NCBI GenBank assembly: GCA_003550325.1
Contig: QKWP01000606.1
Location: 48,167 to 112,166 of the forward strand
DNA from: Gigaspora rosea
Lineage: Eukaryota > Glomeromycota > Glomeromycetes > Diversisporales > Gigasporaceae
DNA: 64,000 nt
Direction: 5' to 3'
A program made the position numbers and the translations under genes. The notes below the pieces were generated by a model. The model saw only the letters and a list, made by a program, of their open reading frames with translations, made no database searches and was not told the DNA's origin. Shown here in pieces: positions 32,650 through 45,959 of this stretch. The stretch's first letter is position 1. Each line of letters starts with the position of its first letter.

Positions 32650-35600
32650 CATTTGTAGTGAGATATAGTATAAATTGAAGTTATATAATTTCACTATAAA
32701 AAATCATGTTTTCTATTATGCATTAATATAAAAAATTATTACAAAAGACCACTATCCTGGTGATACATGTTATATAGTTAAGGCTAAGCCAGTTTGCATT
32801 GGAGTTATCATGAATTCTATAATATTATACTGTAAAGGACACTGTTAAAGATCTTGCTATTCTGTCAACATACAATGCATGATTAAGCTTTCATTAAAAT
32901 TATTGTAATTTCTACTATAAAAAGTCTGTTATAGAACTTAATTATTCAGGTGAAATATAGTATTGATAAGAGTTGTGTTAATTTTTAGTATGAGCTTATA
33001 AAAATTATTTACTTGCTATTCTGGTGATACATGACATGTAGTAAAGGTTAAGTTAATTTGCATTGGAAATAATGCAATTTTATATGTAATAAGGCATAAT
33101 AAAAAATTCTGTTATAGAGCATACTATTCTAGTGATATAGTATGTGGTTAAGGTTGAGTAAGTATTATCATGTTTTCTATTATAAGTTACTATAAAAAGT
33201 TTTATTATAGAATCTGCTATTCTGGTAGCATAATATGTAACTAAAGTTGAGTTAGTTCATTAAAATTATTTTTAATTAACTATAAAAAATTCTGTTGCAA
33301 ATCTTGCTATTTTGGTAATGCAATATAGTTGAGTTGGTTTGATTCAAATTATTATGATTTTTATTAATAAGAATTACTGTAAAAATTTTTACTTGCTATT
33401 CCAACAACACATAGTATGTTAGCAAGGTTGAATTAGTTACCATAGTAAATTACTGTACAAAATTTTATTACAGGAACCACTATTCTGGTGACACACAGTT
33501 TTATTGTTATGTTGAATTAGTACACATTGTAAAATTACTAAAAAATACAGAATTTACTTGTATTTCAATGATACAATATGCAGTTAAAGTTGGGTTGGTT
33601 TTATTCGAATTATCATAATTTATATCAAGAGTAAAAAGTTCTGTCATATAGCATATGAATAAGGTTGAGTTAGTTTACACTATAATGTACTATAAAAAAT
33701 TTTGGTTATAGAACTTGCTATTCTGGCAATAGTATATGGTTAAGGTTGAATTAGCTTGTATTGTAAAATTACTGTAAAAAATTATGTTGCAGAACTTACT
33801 TGAAACATATCTCATTGACACAATATGTTTAGCAGTTATAGTTAAGCTAGTTTGTACTAAGAGTTACTATAAGAAATTTTATTACAAAACTTACTATTTA
33901 TTGATGTATAATTGTAGTTAAAAGTTAGTTAATTTGCATTGGAATTATTATAATTTTATCATAATTCTTATTTTAATTGCTATAAAAATTCTGTTACAAA
34001 ATTACTTATTATTCAAGTAATACATAGTACAGTATATAGTTAAAATTGAATTAACTTGCATTAAGTTATATATGATATAAGCAACTGTAAACAGTGTATA
34101 GTGATTAAAGTTAAACAAAGTATCTTGATTTTTATCAACTTGCTATTCTGATAAGCATTGTAAATTTATAATAAAAATTCTATTACAGTTCTTACTTACC
34201 ATATTTACGCAAAATAACGCGCACCTGCACATTATGTTGAGGAGATGCACATTATTACAAGAACGTGCATGGACATTATTTTGGGTAAAGGTCTAATTCT
34301 GCAAATTTGTGAGTTATATATAAGTTATGCATAACAAACTGGTGTTTTTTTTATTTTATATACAGCCTTTCTGATCTAAGTTGGATTTTTTGGCTAAAAA
34401 TTATTGTTTTTACTTTGTTAGCTGAATTCATCATTTCAACAGATTATTAATTCGCCATGTGGAGTGTCCATTATTTCAGAATGCATATGAGCATTATTTC
34501 GAAACCAACTATGCTATTTTAAAGTCCATGTGTGTTATTTCACATAAATGCAGTACTACATATTCTGGTAATATACAGTATATAGTTAAAGTTAATTAGC
34601 TTGCATTATAAGTTACTTTAAAAATTTTGTTATAGAACTTACTTACTATTCTGATGATACACAGTATGTGAATAAGATTGAAGTAGTTTGAATTGTATGT
34701 TACTAAAAATTTTGTTACAGAACTTATATGCTATTTCAGTAAATTACAGTATGGGATTTGTTTATAAGAAATTCTATTATGGGTTGATGTTAAAATTTAG
34801 TTATAGAACTTACTATTTCAGAAACATAGTATATAGTTAGAGTTGATTTATACATATTAGGCTATACAATTTTAACTAATTGTTTCTTATAACCTGGCTG
34901 GGTCATATTTTGGAAATTTTTTGAAAAATTTTTTATATGTTCTAATAGTCAGATGGATTTCAAAAAAATTTTTTAAAAATTTTATAAAATTTTATAGACT
35001 GGTTAGATCATTTTTAAAATTTTATTAGAATCAAAAAATAATTTTGTGTAGCTTTATGAGTTATTGTAAAAAATTTTATTATAGAACTTACTTACTACTC
35101 TCCTAACACAGTATGTGAAATAATTTGTAATGTGAGTTACTGTAAAAAAAAAGCTTACTCACTATCCTATTACTCACAAAATGTGATTAAGATTGAGTTA
35201 TTATATTTTTTATTATAAGCAACTGTAAAATTTTGTTATAGAACATATTTATAGCTAAGATTATATTAGAATTATCATAATTTTTATTATAAGTTACTAT
35301 AAAAATTATATTACTAAACTTAGTTGCTATTCCAATGATACAAATAATTTTTTAGTTTTATATTAAAATTATTATTTTGTAAGTTACTACAAAATGTTCT
35401 AATATTGAACTATTTACTATTACAGTAGTATTACAGTATATAATTAAGACTAAGTTAGTCTGAATTTGAATTATTATGATTTTTAATGAGTTACTATAAA
35501 AAATTCTAGTGCAGCCTTATTTGCTATTTTAGTGAAATACAATATAAGGTCAATATTAAGTTATAGTTTGTATATGATTTTATTGTGAATCATCATAAAA

Positions 35601-37370
35601 ATTCTGCTACAAAACTTACATGTCATCCTAGTAACATACAGTTGTGACTTAATTTCTATCATAAGTTACTGTAAAAAATTCTGTTATAGAACTTACTTGT
35701 TATTTAATAATATACAGTATATAGTTAAAGTTGAAATAGTTAGTATTGGGATTATTATGTTTTTTATTGTGTGTTAACTTTAAAATATTCTGCTACAAAA
35801 ATTACTTACTATTTAGATAATATACAGCATGTGGTTAAGATTGAGTTAGCATTAGAGTTATTATAATTTCTATTGAAGGTTACTATAAAAAATACTTTGT
35901 ACTATTTTAGTAAAGTTAGATTGCATTGGGAATTATTATGCATTATATTGTAATTTCTATAAAAAATTGTTGTAGAACTTAATATTATGGTGGTATTGGA
36001 TAAAAAGTTAAAGGTAATAGGATACAAGAGAAGATCTATAGGATGAAGTATCCTGAAAGAATTTAATTTAATGATGTAAGAGCACCAGTAGAAAGACAAA
36101 AACAAAGAAAAGCAACTTTAGAAGGCATGGGTATAATAGCCACAGTAAATTGTTAAGGCAGAGTTAGTTTGTATTGGAATTATTATAATTTTTAACATGA
36201 ATTACCATAAAAAATTTTTTATAGAATTTGCTACTTCACAATACACAAATTTGGTTTAGTTTGCATTAGAATTATCATAACTTCTATTATGATTTACTGT
36301 AAAAAATTGTTACTGAACTTACTCACTATTCAAGACTATTCTAGTGACACATAGTATGTAATTAAGGTTTAGTTAGTTACATAAAATGTTATGTTATAGA
36401 ACTTACTTGCTATTCCATTAATACAATATGTGGTTGAGTTAGCTTGCATTAGAATTACTATGCTTTTTTTACTCACTATTCCAGTGACACACAATAAGTA
36501 GTTAATGCTGAAATAATTTGTATTAGAATTATCAAGATTTTAGCATGAATTATTGTAAATTCTGTTATAGAACTTGTTATTCCAATAATGTAAAGTGTGT
36601 AGTTGAGTTAGTTTTCATTAAAATTATCATGATTTCTATTGTTACAGAACTTTCACTATTTTGATCACACACTGTATGTGGTTAAGGTTGTATTAGTTGC
36701 ATTGGAATCATCATGATTTACTTCATGATCTGCTGTAAAAAATTCTGGTATAGAACTTACTCACTATTTTAGTAACATATGGTATATGGTTAAGTTATTT
36801 CTTTCATTAGTCACTATAAAAATATTGTTACAGAATTTACTCTCTTTTCTGGTAACACACAATATGTTAAGGTTGGCAAAAGAATTATCATTACTTTTAT
36901 TATAAGTTACTGTAAAAAAAATTCTGCTACAGACTTCTGGTGACACATAGTATGAGGTTAGTTAGTTTGTATCAAAATTATTATGAATTTTACTATAAAA
37001 AAATTGTTACAGAGCTTACCCACTATTCTGATGATTTATACAGTATATGGTTAACATTTAGATGGTTCGTATTGAAATTATTGTGATTTTTATCATGAGT
37101 TGCTATAAAACAGTCTGCCACTACAGAACTTGCTATTCTGATAACATGTAGTTTGCATCAGAGACTATCATGATTTCTATCATAATGTATGGTGCTATTA
37201 AACTCTGTTACATAACTTACTCCTATTTTGGCAGTACACAGTATCAGCTAAGGTTGTATTAATTTCTTTTGGAATTTTTGTGATTTTTATTGTGAGTATG
37301 GTAAAAAATTCTGTTACAGTTCTTACTCACTATCTTCGTAACACTGTTATAGTTAGGTAAATCTGTGTTG
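32650..37370. repeat. Degenerate satellite, about 90-110-bp monomer, roughly 45 copies
   Basis: The consensus monomer contains AGTTACTGTAAAAAATTCTG, TTATAGAACTTACTCACTAT, TCTGGTGACACATAGTATGT, GGTTAAGGTTGAGTTAGTTT and GCATTGGAATTATCATGATT in that order. Individual monomers have many substitutions and small deletions, so the array is old. Short frames in it are not genes. A MITE interrupts it at 34203-34552, and a non-monomer stretch (about 34880-35050) is T/A-rich. Confidence 0.88.
34203..34552. mobile_element. MITE related to 29404-30379, inserted in the satellite
   Basis: The left end CATATTTACGCAAAATAACG and the right end on the other strand TGCATTTATGTGAAATAACA are inverted copies. The inside shares 'gcacattatt' and 'attatttcgaaaccaac' words with the element at 29404. 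Satellite monomers lie on both sides. The ends are imprecise by a few bases. Confidence 0.65.
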
Positions 37371-37374
37371 AAGA

Positions 37375-38090
37375 TGATCAATGCTAGAAATGAAGATTAT
37401 ACGTAGTTAAATGCAAGAAGAATATGGCAGTGCTGAATTTGCGGTTGGCAAATGACAAAATAATCAGGATGGTTGTCGAATAAAGAAATGATCCACAAAG
37501 GAATCGATAGAAAATAACAAATAAAGAAAGGATATGGGTTAATGAGTCGACTCCTTGTTGGGATTTAGTTATTGTGGCATTTATAATTATTTTTTAGTTT
37601 TTCACATATTCTAGCTATTCTCTAAGAAAATTCTCAAGAACGTGAGGCTGTACATGACAATAAGCGATATACGGATCACCTTCTTATCTATTTAATTATT
37701 GCCTCTATCAACGATCTTTCAAGTTTTCAATGATCCTTATTAATGTTGATTGAACCAATCAAAAAAAAGGACAATCTTTCCTTTCAAACTAATCACATGA
37801 ACAAATAGATACTAAATACGATAGTTGATGCTCTGATCTACAGGATGGTAACAAATGACAAATGACGAAAAGATCTACCAGTTGGTAATTGGAGAGAGTG
37901 CCAAAAGATGAAAAGATCTACAGGTTGATGAGTCGAACTGAAAAATTGTAGTATTAGATAAATGTTATAATGTTTGTTTTATTGAAGCAATTATATGAAA
38001 TATAACTTTAATGCATTTACATATTGCTATATTTAAAAGAATATTACAAAGATCTATAATATTTTCTAAAATTAAGCACTGCTGATCTAG
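37375..38090. other. Spacer, no gene recognised
   Basis: AT-rich sequence with two related stretches near 37865 and 37905 ('gaaaagatctac' ... 'ggttgatgagtcgaactg'; also 'aatgagtcgactcc' at 37540). No frame or terminal repeats are visible. Confidence 0.4.
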
Positions 38091-38094
38091 TGAA

Positions 38095-40090
38095 ATTTCG
38101 CAATTTAATTACTGTCCAGATCTTCACCTCCTAATGTAGCAATGCCTCCTTCTTCATTTTGCTTATTGCCATGTCCATTGCCATTACCACCACTACTTCT
38201 ATTTCTATTACTATTACCATTACTATTTCTACCACTACTTCTATTTCCATTACCATTACCATTTCCAGCGCCACTTTTACTACCACTGCTGTTACCATCA
38301 CTACTTCCATTTCCTTTGCCGTTACCATCGTTACTTCCATTTTTATTGCCGTTACCATCGTTACTTCTATTTCCACTACTACCTCTACTTCAATTTTACT
38401 TCCGCTTCTATTTCCAACCCTAGTACCATAGTTACTATGACCACCGCTTGCAGGGACAGTTTTATCAACTTTCTCTTTATCATCAGCTTCTTCATCGGAA
38501 TAATAAGAAACTGAAATAGTCCAGTCTGGAGCTTCTAGGGGTGGTTTGGATTTATCTGACCAATTTACGTCACTATACTATCTTTTTCTTTGGCATTTAA
38601 CATGAGAAGTTTTTTCTCCCATTTTATTAGCAAGTTGAAGAATTTTTCTAACCTTATTGTATCATAAAATAAAAGAAATATTATAAAAAAATTTAATAAA
38701 ATACAATTATAATAATAAATACTTATCCTTCGAGACCTCCATAGCTTGTCATAAATGCGAATTACGTGACAATCATTTTTTTTTTGTTTATCAGACGAAT
38801 TTTTAATCGTCATTCTGAATCCGCTCTTTTTGCATCAGTTTCTGAAACTTCATCCAAATGAAAGTCTTTTTTGTTATTTATAACTTCAATATCAGCTTTA
38901 AAGTCATCCCAATTAATATTATCATTGAGATTTTTATCGTTGGTATTAATCAGATGATTAAGACCTCGGACTCGTGCCTCATTTTCTATAAATTAAACAT
39001 GGATCAGTTCACAAATAGTTATTCCATAATCTATAACTAATACTGGTAACATGATATTTATTTTTATAAAAAAACTACTTACTTTGCCATGGCATGTATT
39101 TATTCCTTTCCGCCTTTTGTCAGCTTTTGACTTCTTCAGATCTTGATCGATAGTCTATTTTTCACAGCGATGATGGTGAAGGTTTTGGAAGACATACTTT
39201 ATCTCAATTAATTTATACCTAAATCGGCCTTCCAAAGCTTTGGCAATTACTGGTATAATATTTTTGTTCACGTGACACAAGATTTCTGACCATGTTTTTT
39301 TTGTATCAAGACTCAAAGTATCTTCAAGGCCATTTAAAATTTGAATTACCTCATCCTATATTCAATTAAACAATCATTTATTCAACAGCTTTTTTTTACT
39401 TATAAATTATAACATTAAATACATGAAACAGTTTATACTGTTCTTCATCCATATCTTCCAACAATTCACGTGACTTCTTGCATATCTGGTAGGTGGTTCC
39501 GGGCTTACTGAAGGTTTTGCCGATTATTATTATTGGCTTTATCATCATTCTGTTGTCTCTGCTTTCCCTTTCTTTGAATTTTAGTGGTAGTAGTTGATTG
39601 TTTCTGGCTCTTGTTTTGTATATCAGAGTCAGGATTTGGGTCTTCAAGTTCAGAAAGACCAATATTATTGAATGGACAAGAAAGCCTGGTGGAACTATTA
39701 GCATCTTCAGGGCCGCTGTTTTCATAATAGACATTGTCAGAACGCACGTTTGGAGTTACTGGAGCTAATGCTCGAGTTTAAGATCCTTAACTTGGTTTGT
39801 TAAGGAATACACCACTTGTTTTAAAAAATCTAACTCTATAAAAATATTTCATCAGACATATTGATCTATCGAAAGGCTTATAATAAAAATAAAAATGGCT
39901 TTATATAGTCACACAAATTACCAGAATCTCTTTTATCAGAAGATTTAGAATGAAGCCATGAACGTTTATGACTCCTGTCATATGAAGGGGACCTAGACCT
40001 AGATCTAGATCTTTGACTTGCGCTTTGATGGCTTCGTTTAGCAGGGGTTGTCGATCAAATCCGGCTTCAATTTCTCTGTAATAGCATTGG
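38095..40090 (-). pseudogene. Multi-exon SR-rich gene of unknown function, decayed
   Basis: Read on the minus strand. Exon 1 (about 40090-39922) encodes RSRSRSRSRSPSYDRSHKRS followed by a GT donor. Exon 2 (about 39828-39410) has SDNVYYENSGPEDANSS and a Gln/Asn/Lys-rich stretch. Exon 3 (about 39356-39083) reads EVIQILNGLEDTLSLDTKKT and ends at a GTAAGT donor. Exon 4 (about 38985-38735) contains EARVRGLNHLIN and ends LWRSRR. Exon 5 (38652-38095) has KILQLANKMGEKTSHVKCQR, a VSYYSDEEA segment and a Gly/Asn/Ser-rich tail (GNGNRNGSND type) ending LGGEDLDSN-stop. Frame changes occur in exons 2 and 5, a stop in exons 3 and 4, and the exon 4 donor is degenerate. I recall similar proteins as repeated families in Glomeromycotina but do not know their function. 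The SR tract suggests RNA-related or nuclear localisation, which is inference. Confidence 0.6.
38130..38400 (-). repeat. Coding minisatellite (GGTAATGGAAATAGAAGT type) in the SR-gene tail
   Basis: On the minus strand, GGTAACGGCAATAAAAATGG-like and GGTAATGGTAATGGAAATAG units repeat and encode Gly-Asn-Ser-rich sequence. The plus-strand Leu/Pro- and Thr/Ile-rich frames here are shadows. Confidence 0.8.
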
Positions 40091-40487
40091 TGTTGAATGA
40101 TGGTTTCAGTGAGAAGACCTGAGTGATGAAATAAAACGACGTTTGGGTGCTATGTTAATTTTATAGGAATTTCTTCTATACATTTTGTCAAAAAGGCCAA
40201 AAAAAAGTAACAAAAATGTGTATGATTGAGATATCGATTGTTCAGTTTATTTTATTAAAAGAAGCGAAAGAAAAGAGAAAAATTGCTTTATATAATACAA
40301 CCTTTAAAATTGAATAACAGTAGATGAATAAATATTAAATCAAAGTATGAACGAAGCGAAAGTCTAATAAACTAATGTAATTCAAAAAAGTATGATATAT
40401 AATTTTTTTGAGCGAAAGAGTAAAATCTGATCACGTATGCTCGAAAGCATAATTTATTTATAGATTTTAGTCAGATCTTATTTGAGA

Positions 40488-40618
40488 GTTGTCAAGGGAA
40501 AACCTGTCATCAGGATTTCAATTATATTTTGTACCGGATACAATTTCATTAGATTACATAGATTGTATCCAGCACATAATGTAATTGAAATCCCGATGAC
40601 AGGTTTTCCTTTGACGAC
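40488..40618. mobile_element. 131-bp palindromic MITE
   Basis: The arms GTCAAGGGAAAACCTGTCAT and, from the right on the other strand, GTCAAAGGAAAACCTGTCAT continue through C.GGATTTCAATTA and GGATACAAT, giving about 57-bp arms around a loop of about 17 bp. No convincing direct duplication flanks it. Before it, 40150-40487 is AT-rich and empty. Confidence 0.75.
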
Positions 40619-40639
40619 ATAGATTTCGTTAGCAGTTAA

Positions 40640-41620
40640 TTAATCAATATTCCAAAAAATTAAAATTAAAAGTCATATTATGCAAGTTTAATTTTTTTAT
40701 TCATGAAAATAAACAAAAAGTCATCAGAATACTGACAGCTCTATAGTTTATTTGAAATCACACGTTTTTAGTGCAGTTAATTTGTCATCAAAAATAAAAT
40801 TAATATTATACAAATTTAATTTTTTTTACTTATCAGAATACCGAAAGCCCTATAGTTTTTGAAATAGCACGTTTTTATTTTCATTAGGCAGCATCTACAA
40901 TTTATATAAAAATAAAACAATGCCATATAATATTATGTTTGTATTATCTTTTAAGAACTTTAAACAATACTGATTAATACAAATTGTGGCTAATGTTTTA
41001 GTGCGGTTAATTTGTCATCAGAAAAAAAATTAAAATTATGCAAATTAAATTTTTTTACTTATCAGAATACCGACAGCTTTACAGTTTATTTGAAATCGCA
41101 CATTTTTTATTTTCATTAGTGTGGTTAATTTGTTATCAGAAATAAATGAAAGGCCTACTGGAATATTAAAACCTTTATAGTTTATTTGAAATCGCACATT
41201 TTTATTTTTGCAAGTGTTATCGGAAATAAAATTCATCTTATGCAAGTTTAATTTGTTTATTTGTTTATACATGAAAATAAACGAAAGGCCTACTGAAATA
41301 TTAAAATGTTATCAGAAATAAAATTCATGTTATGCAAGTTTATTTTGTTTATACATAAAAATAAATGAAAAGCCTACCAGAATATTAAACCTTAATAGTT
41401 TATTTGAAATCGCATGTTTTATGTTCGTTAATGTCAGAAATAAAATTCATATTATACAAGTTTAATTTGTTTATTGGTTTATATATGAAAATAAACGAAG
41501 GACCTACTGGAATATTAAAACATTTATAGGTTATTTGAAATCGCAGGTTTTTATTTTCGCAAGTATAGTGAATTTGTCTTCAGAAATAAAAATTTATTAT
41601 AGAGTTTATTTTGTTTATAT
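40640..41620. repeat. Subterminal tandem repeats on the left of the CACTA-like element
   Basis: Units of about 90-130 bp recur: CTACTGGAATATTAAAAC, CTATAGTTTATTTGAAATCG, CACATTTTTATTTTCATTAG, TTATCAGAAATAAAATTCAT, TATGCAAGTTTAATTTGTTT. Dense subterminal repeats near the transposase gene are typical of CACTA elements. The outer terminus was not found. Confidence 0.7.
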
Positions 41621-41911
41621 AAAGAAAGTATAATTGTCAAGCAAAAAATATATTCGTCAAAATTACATTATAATTGCTCAAAGTCTTATAGTCATATCGG
41701 CATACCAATAAGTCTGTTGAAATTCAAATTGTATATAGTAAAGTTGAACTAATCTTCGTTCGTATTCTCGCTCAAATATTCACTCGTATATATCCTTTTT
41801 TTCTATTTGAACTAATCTTCGTTTGTATTCTCACTCAAATATTCACTCGTATATATCCTTTCTTTTTAAATAGTTTTGTTTATATAAATTTTTCTTAGTA
41901 TTTTTTTACAT

Positions 41912-44900
41912 TATGGGTTATAAACAAAAAAAATCTATTGTTAAAAAGACTATCGAAAAGTCAAGCAATTTTATTTTCTCAAAAAATTGCAACTTATGAT
42001 CTTGCAATTGCAATATTTGTAAAGGTAAACTTGTTGACCCTCGAACTAGAAAAGCCCATATGATAAAAAAAGAAATTCCGGCTAGAAATTTTCTTGATGT
42101 TGGCAAATCTTCAAGCAAAGTAGCAGCCACAATGGACCTACTGGAAGCTCCACTTCAGGAAATGGATATTCCAGAGAATCTGATAGATCTACCGGAAGCT
42201 CCTCTTCTAGAAATGGATATTCCAGAGGATCCAATACAAAAAGATAGTCCGACGACGATTTTGTTGTTTCTTCGCATGAAGAATTTTATAGTTTTATTAG
42301 TAAAAGTCAATCTAAAAAAGGCAAACGGCCTGTTAGAAGAAGGAGAAATTCACAATACCCTATAATCTTAGAGAACTTATTCTCTGACAAAGAAGAAAAT
42401 TTAGCCAAAGATCTATTAGACCTCGAAGATGAAAAATTAACCAACCAAGAAATCGACTTTAACTCACCGAAAACTTTATATGAAATATAAAGACACCAAT
42501 AGAACCCATAGATCTGAATAAAGGTTTTGTATGGATGATTTTGTAGGTTCTCAAATACCAAAAGAGGCATAGAAAATCTGAAGTTGAAACTAATTCTTTG
42601 GTGAAGTTCCTTCGGTATGTGCTGGTTCTTGAGAATGAAAAAAAATATTTCTCTTTTTCTATTTCATTGAAGATGGCCCGTAAAGCTCTTGGTGTCTGTG
42701 TTCACATGATTAAATATGCAACATGTGAGCAATATTGTAAATTATACAACACAGCTGATGTGTCAACCGAAAAACCTAATATGGTTTCTAAAGTAAGCAA
42801 TTGCACCTTCCAAGACTTCCTGCACCATCCCATGGCTAATCAAAGACTTCCTTGCAATAATTCTGTTGCAAAAAAAATATTTATAAGCAAAGAAGTTATA
42901 TATCAGCCATCATTAATATTTCTGACAGTTTTTTAAAACATTAACTGCAATTGTTGTATAACCGAAAGGGATTTGAAGAGTCTTGTAGAAAGTGAGCAGA
43001 GAGGCATAATGATGCTGAAAGAATTACTGACATATATGATAGAAGAATTTGGAAGACATTTCAAGACCCAAATGAAGATCTACCATTCTTTTAAAAAGAG
43101 CTATCTGATAGCAATTTGGGTTTAATGATTAATCTAGATTGGTTCCAGCCATTCGATAACTCTCAGTATAGTGTTGGAGCTATATACAGAGTCATTTGCA
43201 ATCTTCCACATGATGAGCGATTTAAGCCATCAAACATAATCATGTTGGCATTAATACCTGATCCATACAAACCCAAACTACACCAGCTAAACCACTATTT
43301 GGCACCTTTAATGAATCAATTAATTGATTTGTGGAATGGTAAGCAACAATGTTTTAATATCAGAGTTATCAAATTATTATTATTATTATAATTATTAACA
43401 TAATTATTATTATTAACTAGGAATTGAATTGGACAGTACTTTCAAAAGCCCTACCAGCAAATTTATTAGAGCAGCAGTGATATGTTGTTCTTGTGACATT
43501 CCTGCTACAAGAAAATTATGTAGCCACATTTCAGCACGAATTGCTTATCATAGGTGCTTAAAAAGAGCAAATTTTGACGAAAGGAATCAACCCAATTTTG
43601 GTGTTTTGATGATATGGATGAATGGTTCATTGAAAGAAATATTGATGAAGTTCGTCAGATGCTATTACGTGAAAGGATTGCAATACTGAAGATGCTAGGA
43701 GAAAGCATATGTCAGAAACTTTGGTTCCTGGTCTGAAATGCATCGTCTCCCCTACTTTAATTCTGTTCGGTTTCTTGTAGTCGATCCAATGCATTGCCTA
43801 TTTTTAGGTATAGCTAAGTGGATCATCAAATTATAGATTGATGAAGATATTTTAACACCACCTAATCTTGCTCTGATGAAAAATCGAGCTAAAAATATGC
43901 AGATTCCTGTGGACATAGGAGAATTCCTTACAAAATAGTGACAGGTGAAGGATTTTCAAGATTTATGGCAGACCAATGGAAACTTTTGTTCTGGTATATG
44001 CAATGTTGATTACTTGGGATTTGTTGCGTGAAAATGACGACAGATCCTTACTTATTTTGTTCGCGCGTGCTCTATCCTGGTGTGCCGGATTGTATATAAA
44101 GACAATTTGGAAGAGTTTCATAGTTGTCTTCTTAAAATAGTTAAACTTATAGAAAAAATTTATTAACCAGAAACTAATTTATATTTATGTTTACATATAT
44201 GTGGATGTGTTATGGACTATGGACCACTATATGCATTTTGGTGTTTTAGTTATAAACGGATGAATGGTTTATTAGGTAAATTTGTATTTTTTTTGTAATG
44301 GTTGGATAAAATATAGTATAGGCGATACCTATTTTTTTTTGGTGCACCTATTTTGAATCAGTTAATCATTTATTAAGGTGCAACCTATGCTATATTTATC
44401 AAAATAGCCGTATTAAACTACCGATAGCTCAATAGGATTTTAAATCATTTATAGGGTCATTTTATAACAGTAACAGAAGAATTGAGACTGAACTACTTAA
44501 AATTATACAATATAACTCTCTTCTGGATGTGCTTTCATCACTTGCGGAAGGCTATTTGCAAACTTGTTTGCAGTTCATTGAACAAGAAATGATGAGCGGC
44601 AGCCTTTCTATTTATAATGGAAATGATTATCAGGAGTTTTTTTCAATGTCTGTAAGCATTGAAGACAATACAGGAACTGGCTCTGAACCATTTCTGGGTG
44701 AATTGTTAGGGCCTAAAAAGGAACGTGTAATCCTTCTGAAAGAATTATATGCATTGTTAGTTGCCTATTACAACAATGCATACAATTATAATTTCACTTT
44801 CTTAACTGATATACTCGAGCACTCGGATTCCATAGCAACGTTACCTGGCATTACAATATATGAAAGAATAAAAATTGGTGATAAAATATTTGGGTCTACT

Positions 44901-45278
44901 TATTCGAAGAGACACACAAAGTCAGCGAATACTTGCTAAATTCATATTGGACGACAATACTACTGATATATACCCAGGCCTCATTCAATATTATTTCAAG
45001 AATATAGTAAATCTACCGGAAGGTCCAAAGAAGCATGTACTTGCCTATATACGGTAGTATCAAGCTGTTAATGACCAAAAGACAAGATATCATTGTCAAA
45101 TAGACAATATTTGTAATATTGAATTATGGAATCGGAATTTCTATGATTTAAGTAGGGATTGTATTATCTCTGTGCATAATATTTTAGGCTGCTTTATTTC
45201 TGGAACTGTCAAAGTCAGAAAAAAAAACCCTGAGAATATATGTCTGTGAATCCTATAAATAGAAAGTTTCATATTTAA
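41912..45278 (+). pseudogene. tnp2-type transposase of a CACTA/EnSpm DNA transposon, decayed
   Basis: Start ATG at 41912. In order: a Cys-rich start (CNCNICKGKLVDPRTRKAH); a Glu/Pro-rich linker with two similar EAPLxEMDIPE units; a second Cys motif (YATCEQYCKLYN ... CTFQDFLHHPM, 42710-42840); the tnp2 core GLMINLDWFQPFDNSQYSVG (about 43116) and LPHDERFKPSNI; an intron at about 43338-43420; AAVICCSCDIPATRKLC (about 43465); VVDPMHCLFLGIAKW (about 43780, the DPMH motif of tnp2); GPLYAFWCFSYKRMNGLLG (about 44222); then a C-terminal block 44529-45057 and SRDCIISVHNILGCF, ending NPINRKFHI-stop at 45278. Several frame changes and stops are present, so it is dead. The motif order is that of Transposase_21/tnp2 in CACTA elements of fungi. 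Confidence 0.8.
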
Positions 45279-45279
45279 T

Positions 45280-45955
45280 AATATATACATTTATCTAATA
45301 TATAACATATAATTTTAATATAGATTTATCTTATTTATCACCGATTAACTTCTGACATGTACTGTTGTTCTTTATTTTTATTAAGTAATATAAGACAAAT
45401 ATCATAGACCTTATAGATTTACCAGGTATTTATATAGATTTATCTTATAGGCATATAGGTTTATTGGTATTTTTATAGATATATTTTATTTATCTCTAAA
45501 TAACTTCTGATGTGATTACTGGTTATAGGTTTACTTTCATGTTAATACTAAAGACATATTGGTTGTTTGATATTGCTAAATTTAAACTTAAAACCAGAGA
45601 CATATAGAAATCTGATATGCCTCCGTTTTTATCTGAAAACGCTTTACCCGATATGGCTTGTGGTTATTATGATATTTTACTGGATCTGTACTAGTTATTT
45701 ATTTTTGTATCAAGTATTACAAGTTAAACATCATACATATATAAAGTAACCGATAGCTATATAGATTTATCCAATTTATTTCTGATTATATTTTGATATA
45801 ATTTATGTTTATCATTTTATATTCGGGTTATTATCATAGCCCTATCGGTTACCTGATTGGGCTATAATTTTAAAAATTACAACCGGATACATATCGAAAC
45901 CCGATATGTCTCCGGTTTTTATTTGACTGTACAGTTCTCAATAGGGCTTTATTCG
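45280..45955. repeat. Subterminal repeats on the right of the CACTA-like element
   Basis: Recurring words include ATAGATTTATCTTATTTATC, AACTTCTGATGTG, 'accgatagctatatag', 'gggctat' and 'cccgatatgtctccggtttttat'. The last appears twice (about 45610 and 45897). The pattern mirrors the left-hand repeats in kind, though not in exact sequence. Confidence 0.55.
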
Positions 45956-45959
45956 ACTT

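Noticed and set aside
32650-37370. Possible CRISPR-like or regularly spaced array
   Set aside because: The whole monomer is repeated and degenerate, with no unique spacers, in a eukaryotic context. It is a satellite.
38142-38431. Pro/Leu-rich and Thr/Ile-rich + strand frames
   Set aside because: Shadows of the minus-strand Gly/Asn/Ser minisatellite. The exon signals lie on the minus strand.
40640-41620. Possible long terminal repeats of a retroelement
   Set aside because: Units are short, tandem and imperfect, and the adjacent gene is a tnp2 transposase, so subterminal repeats of a DNA transposon fit better.
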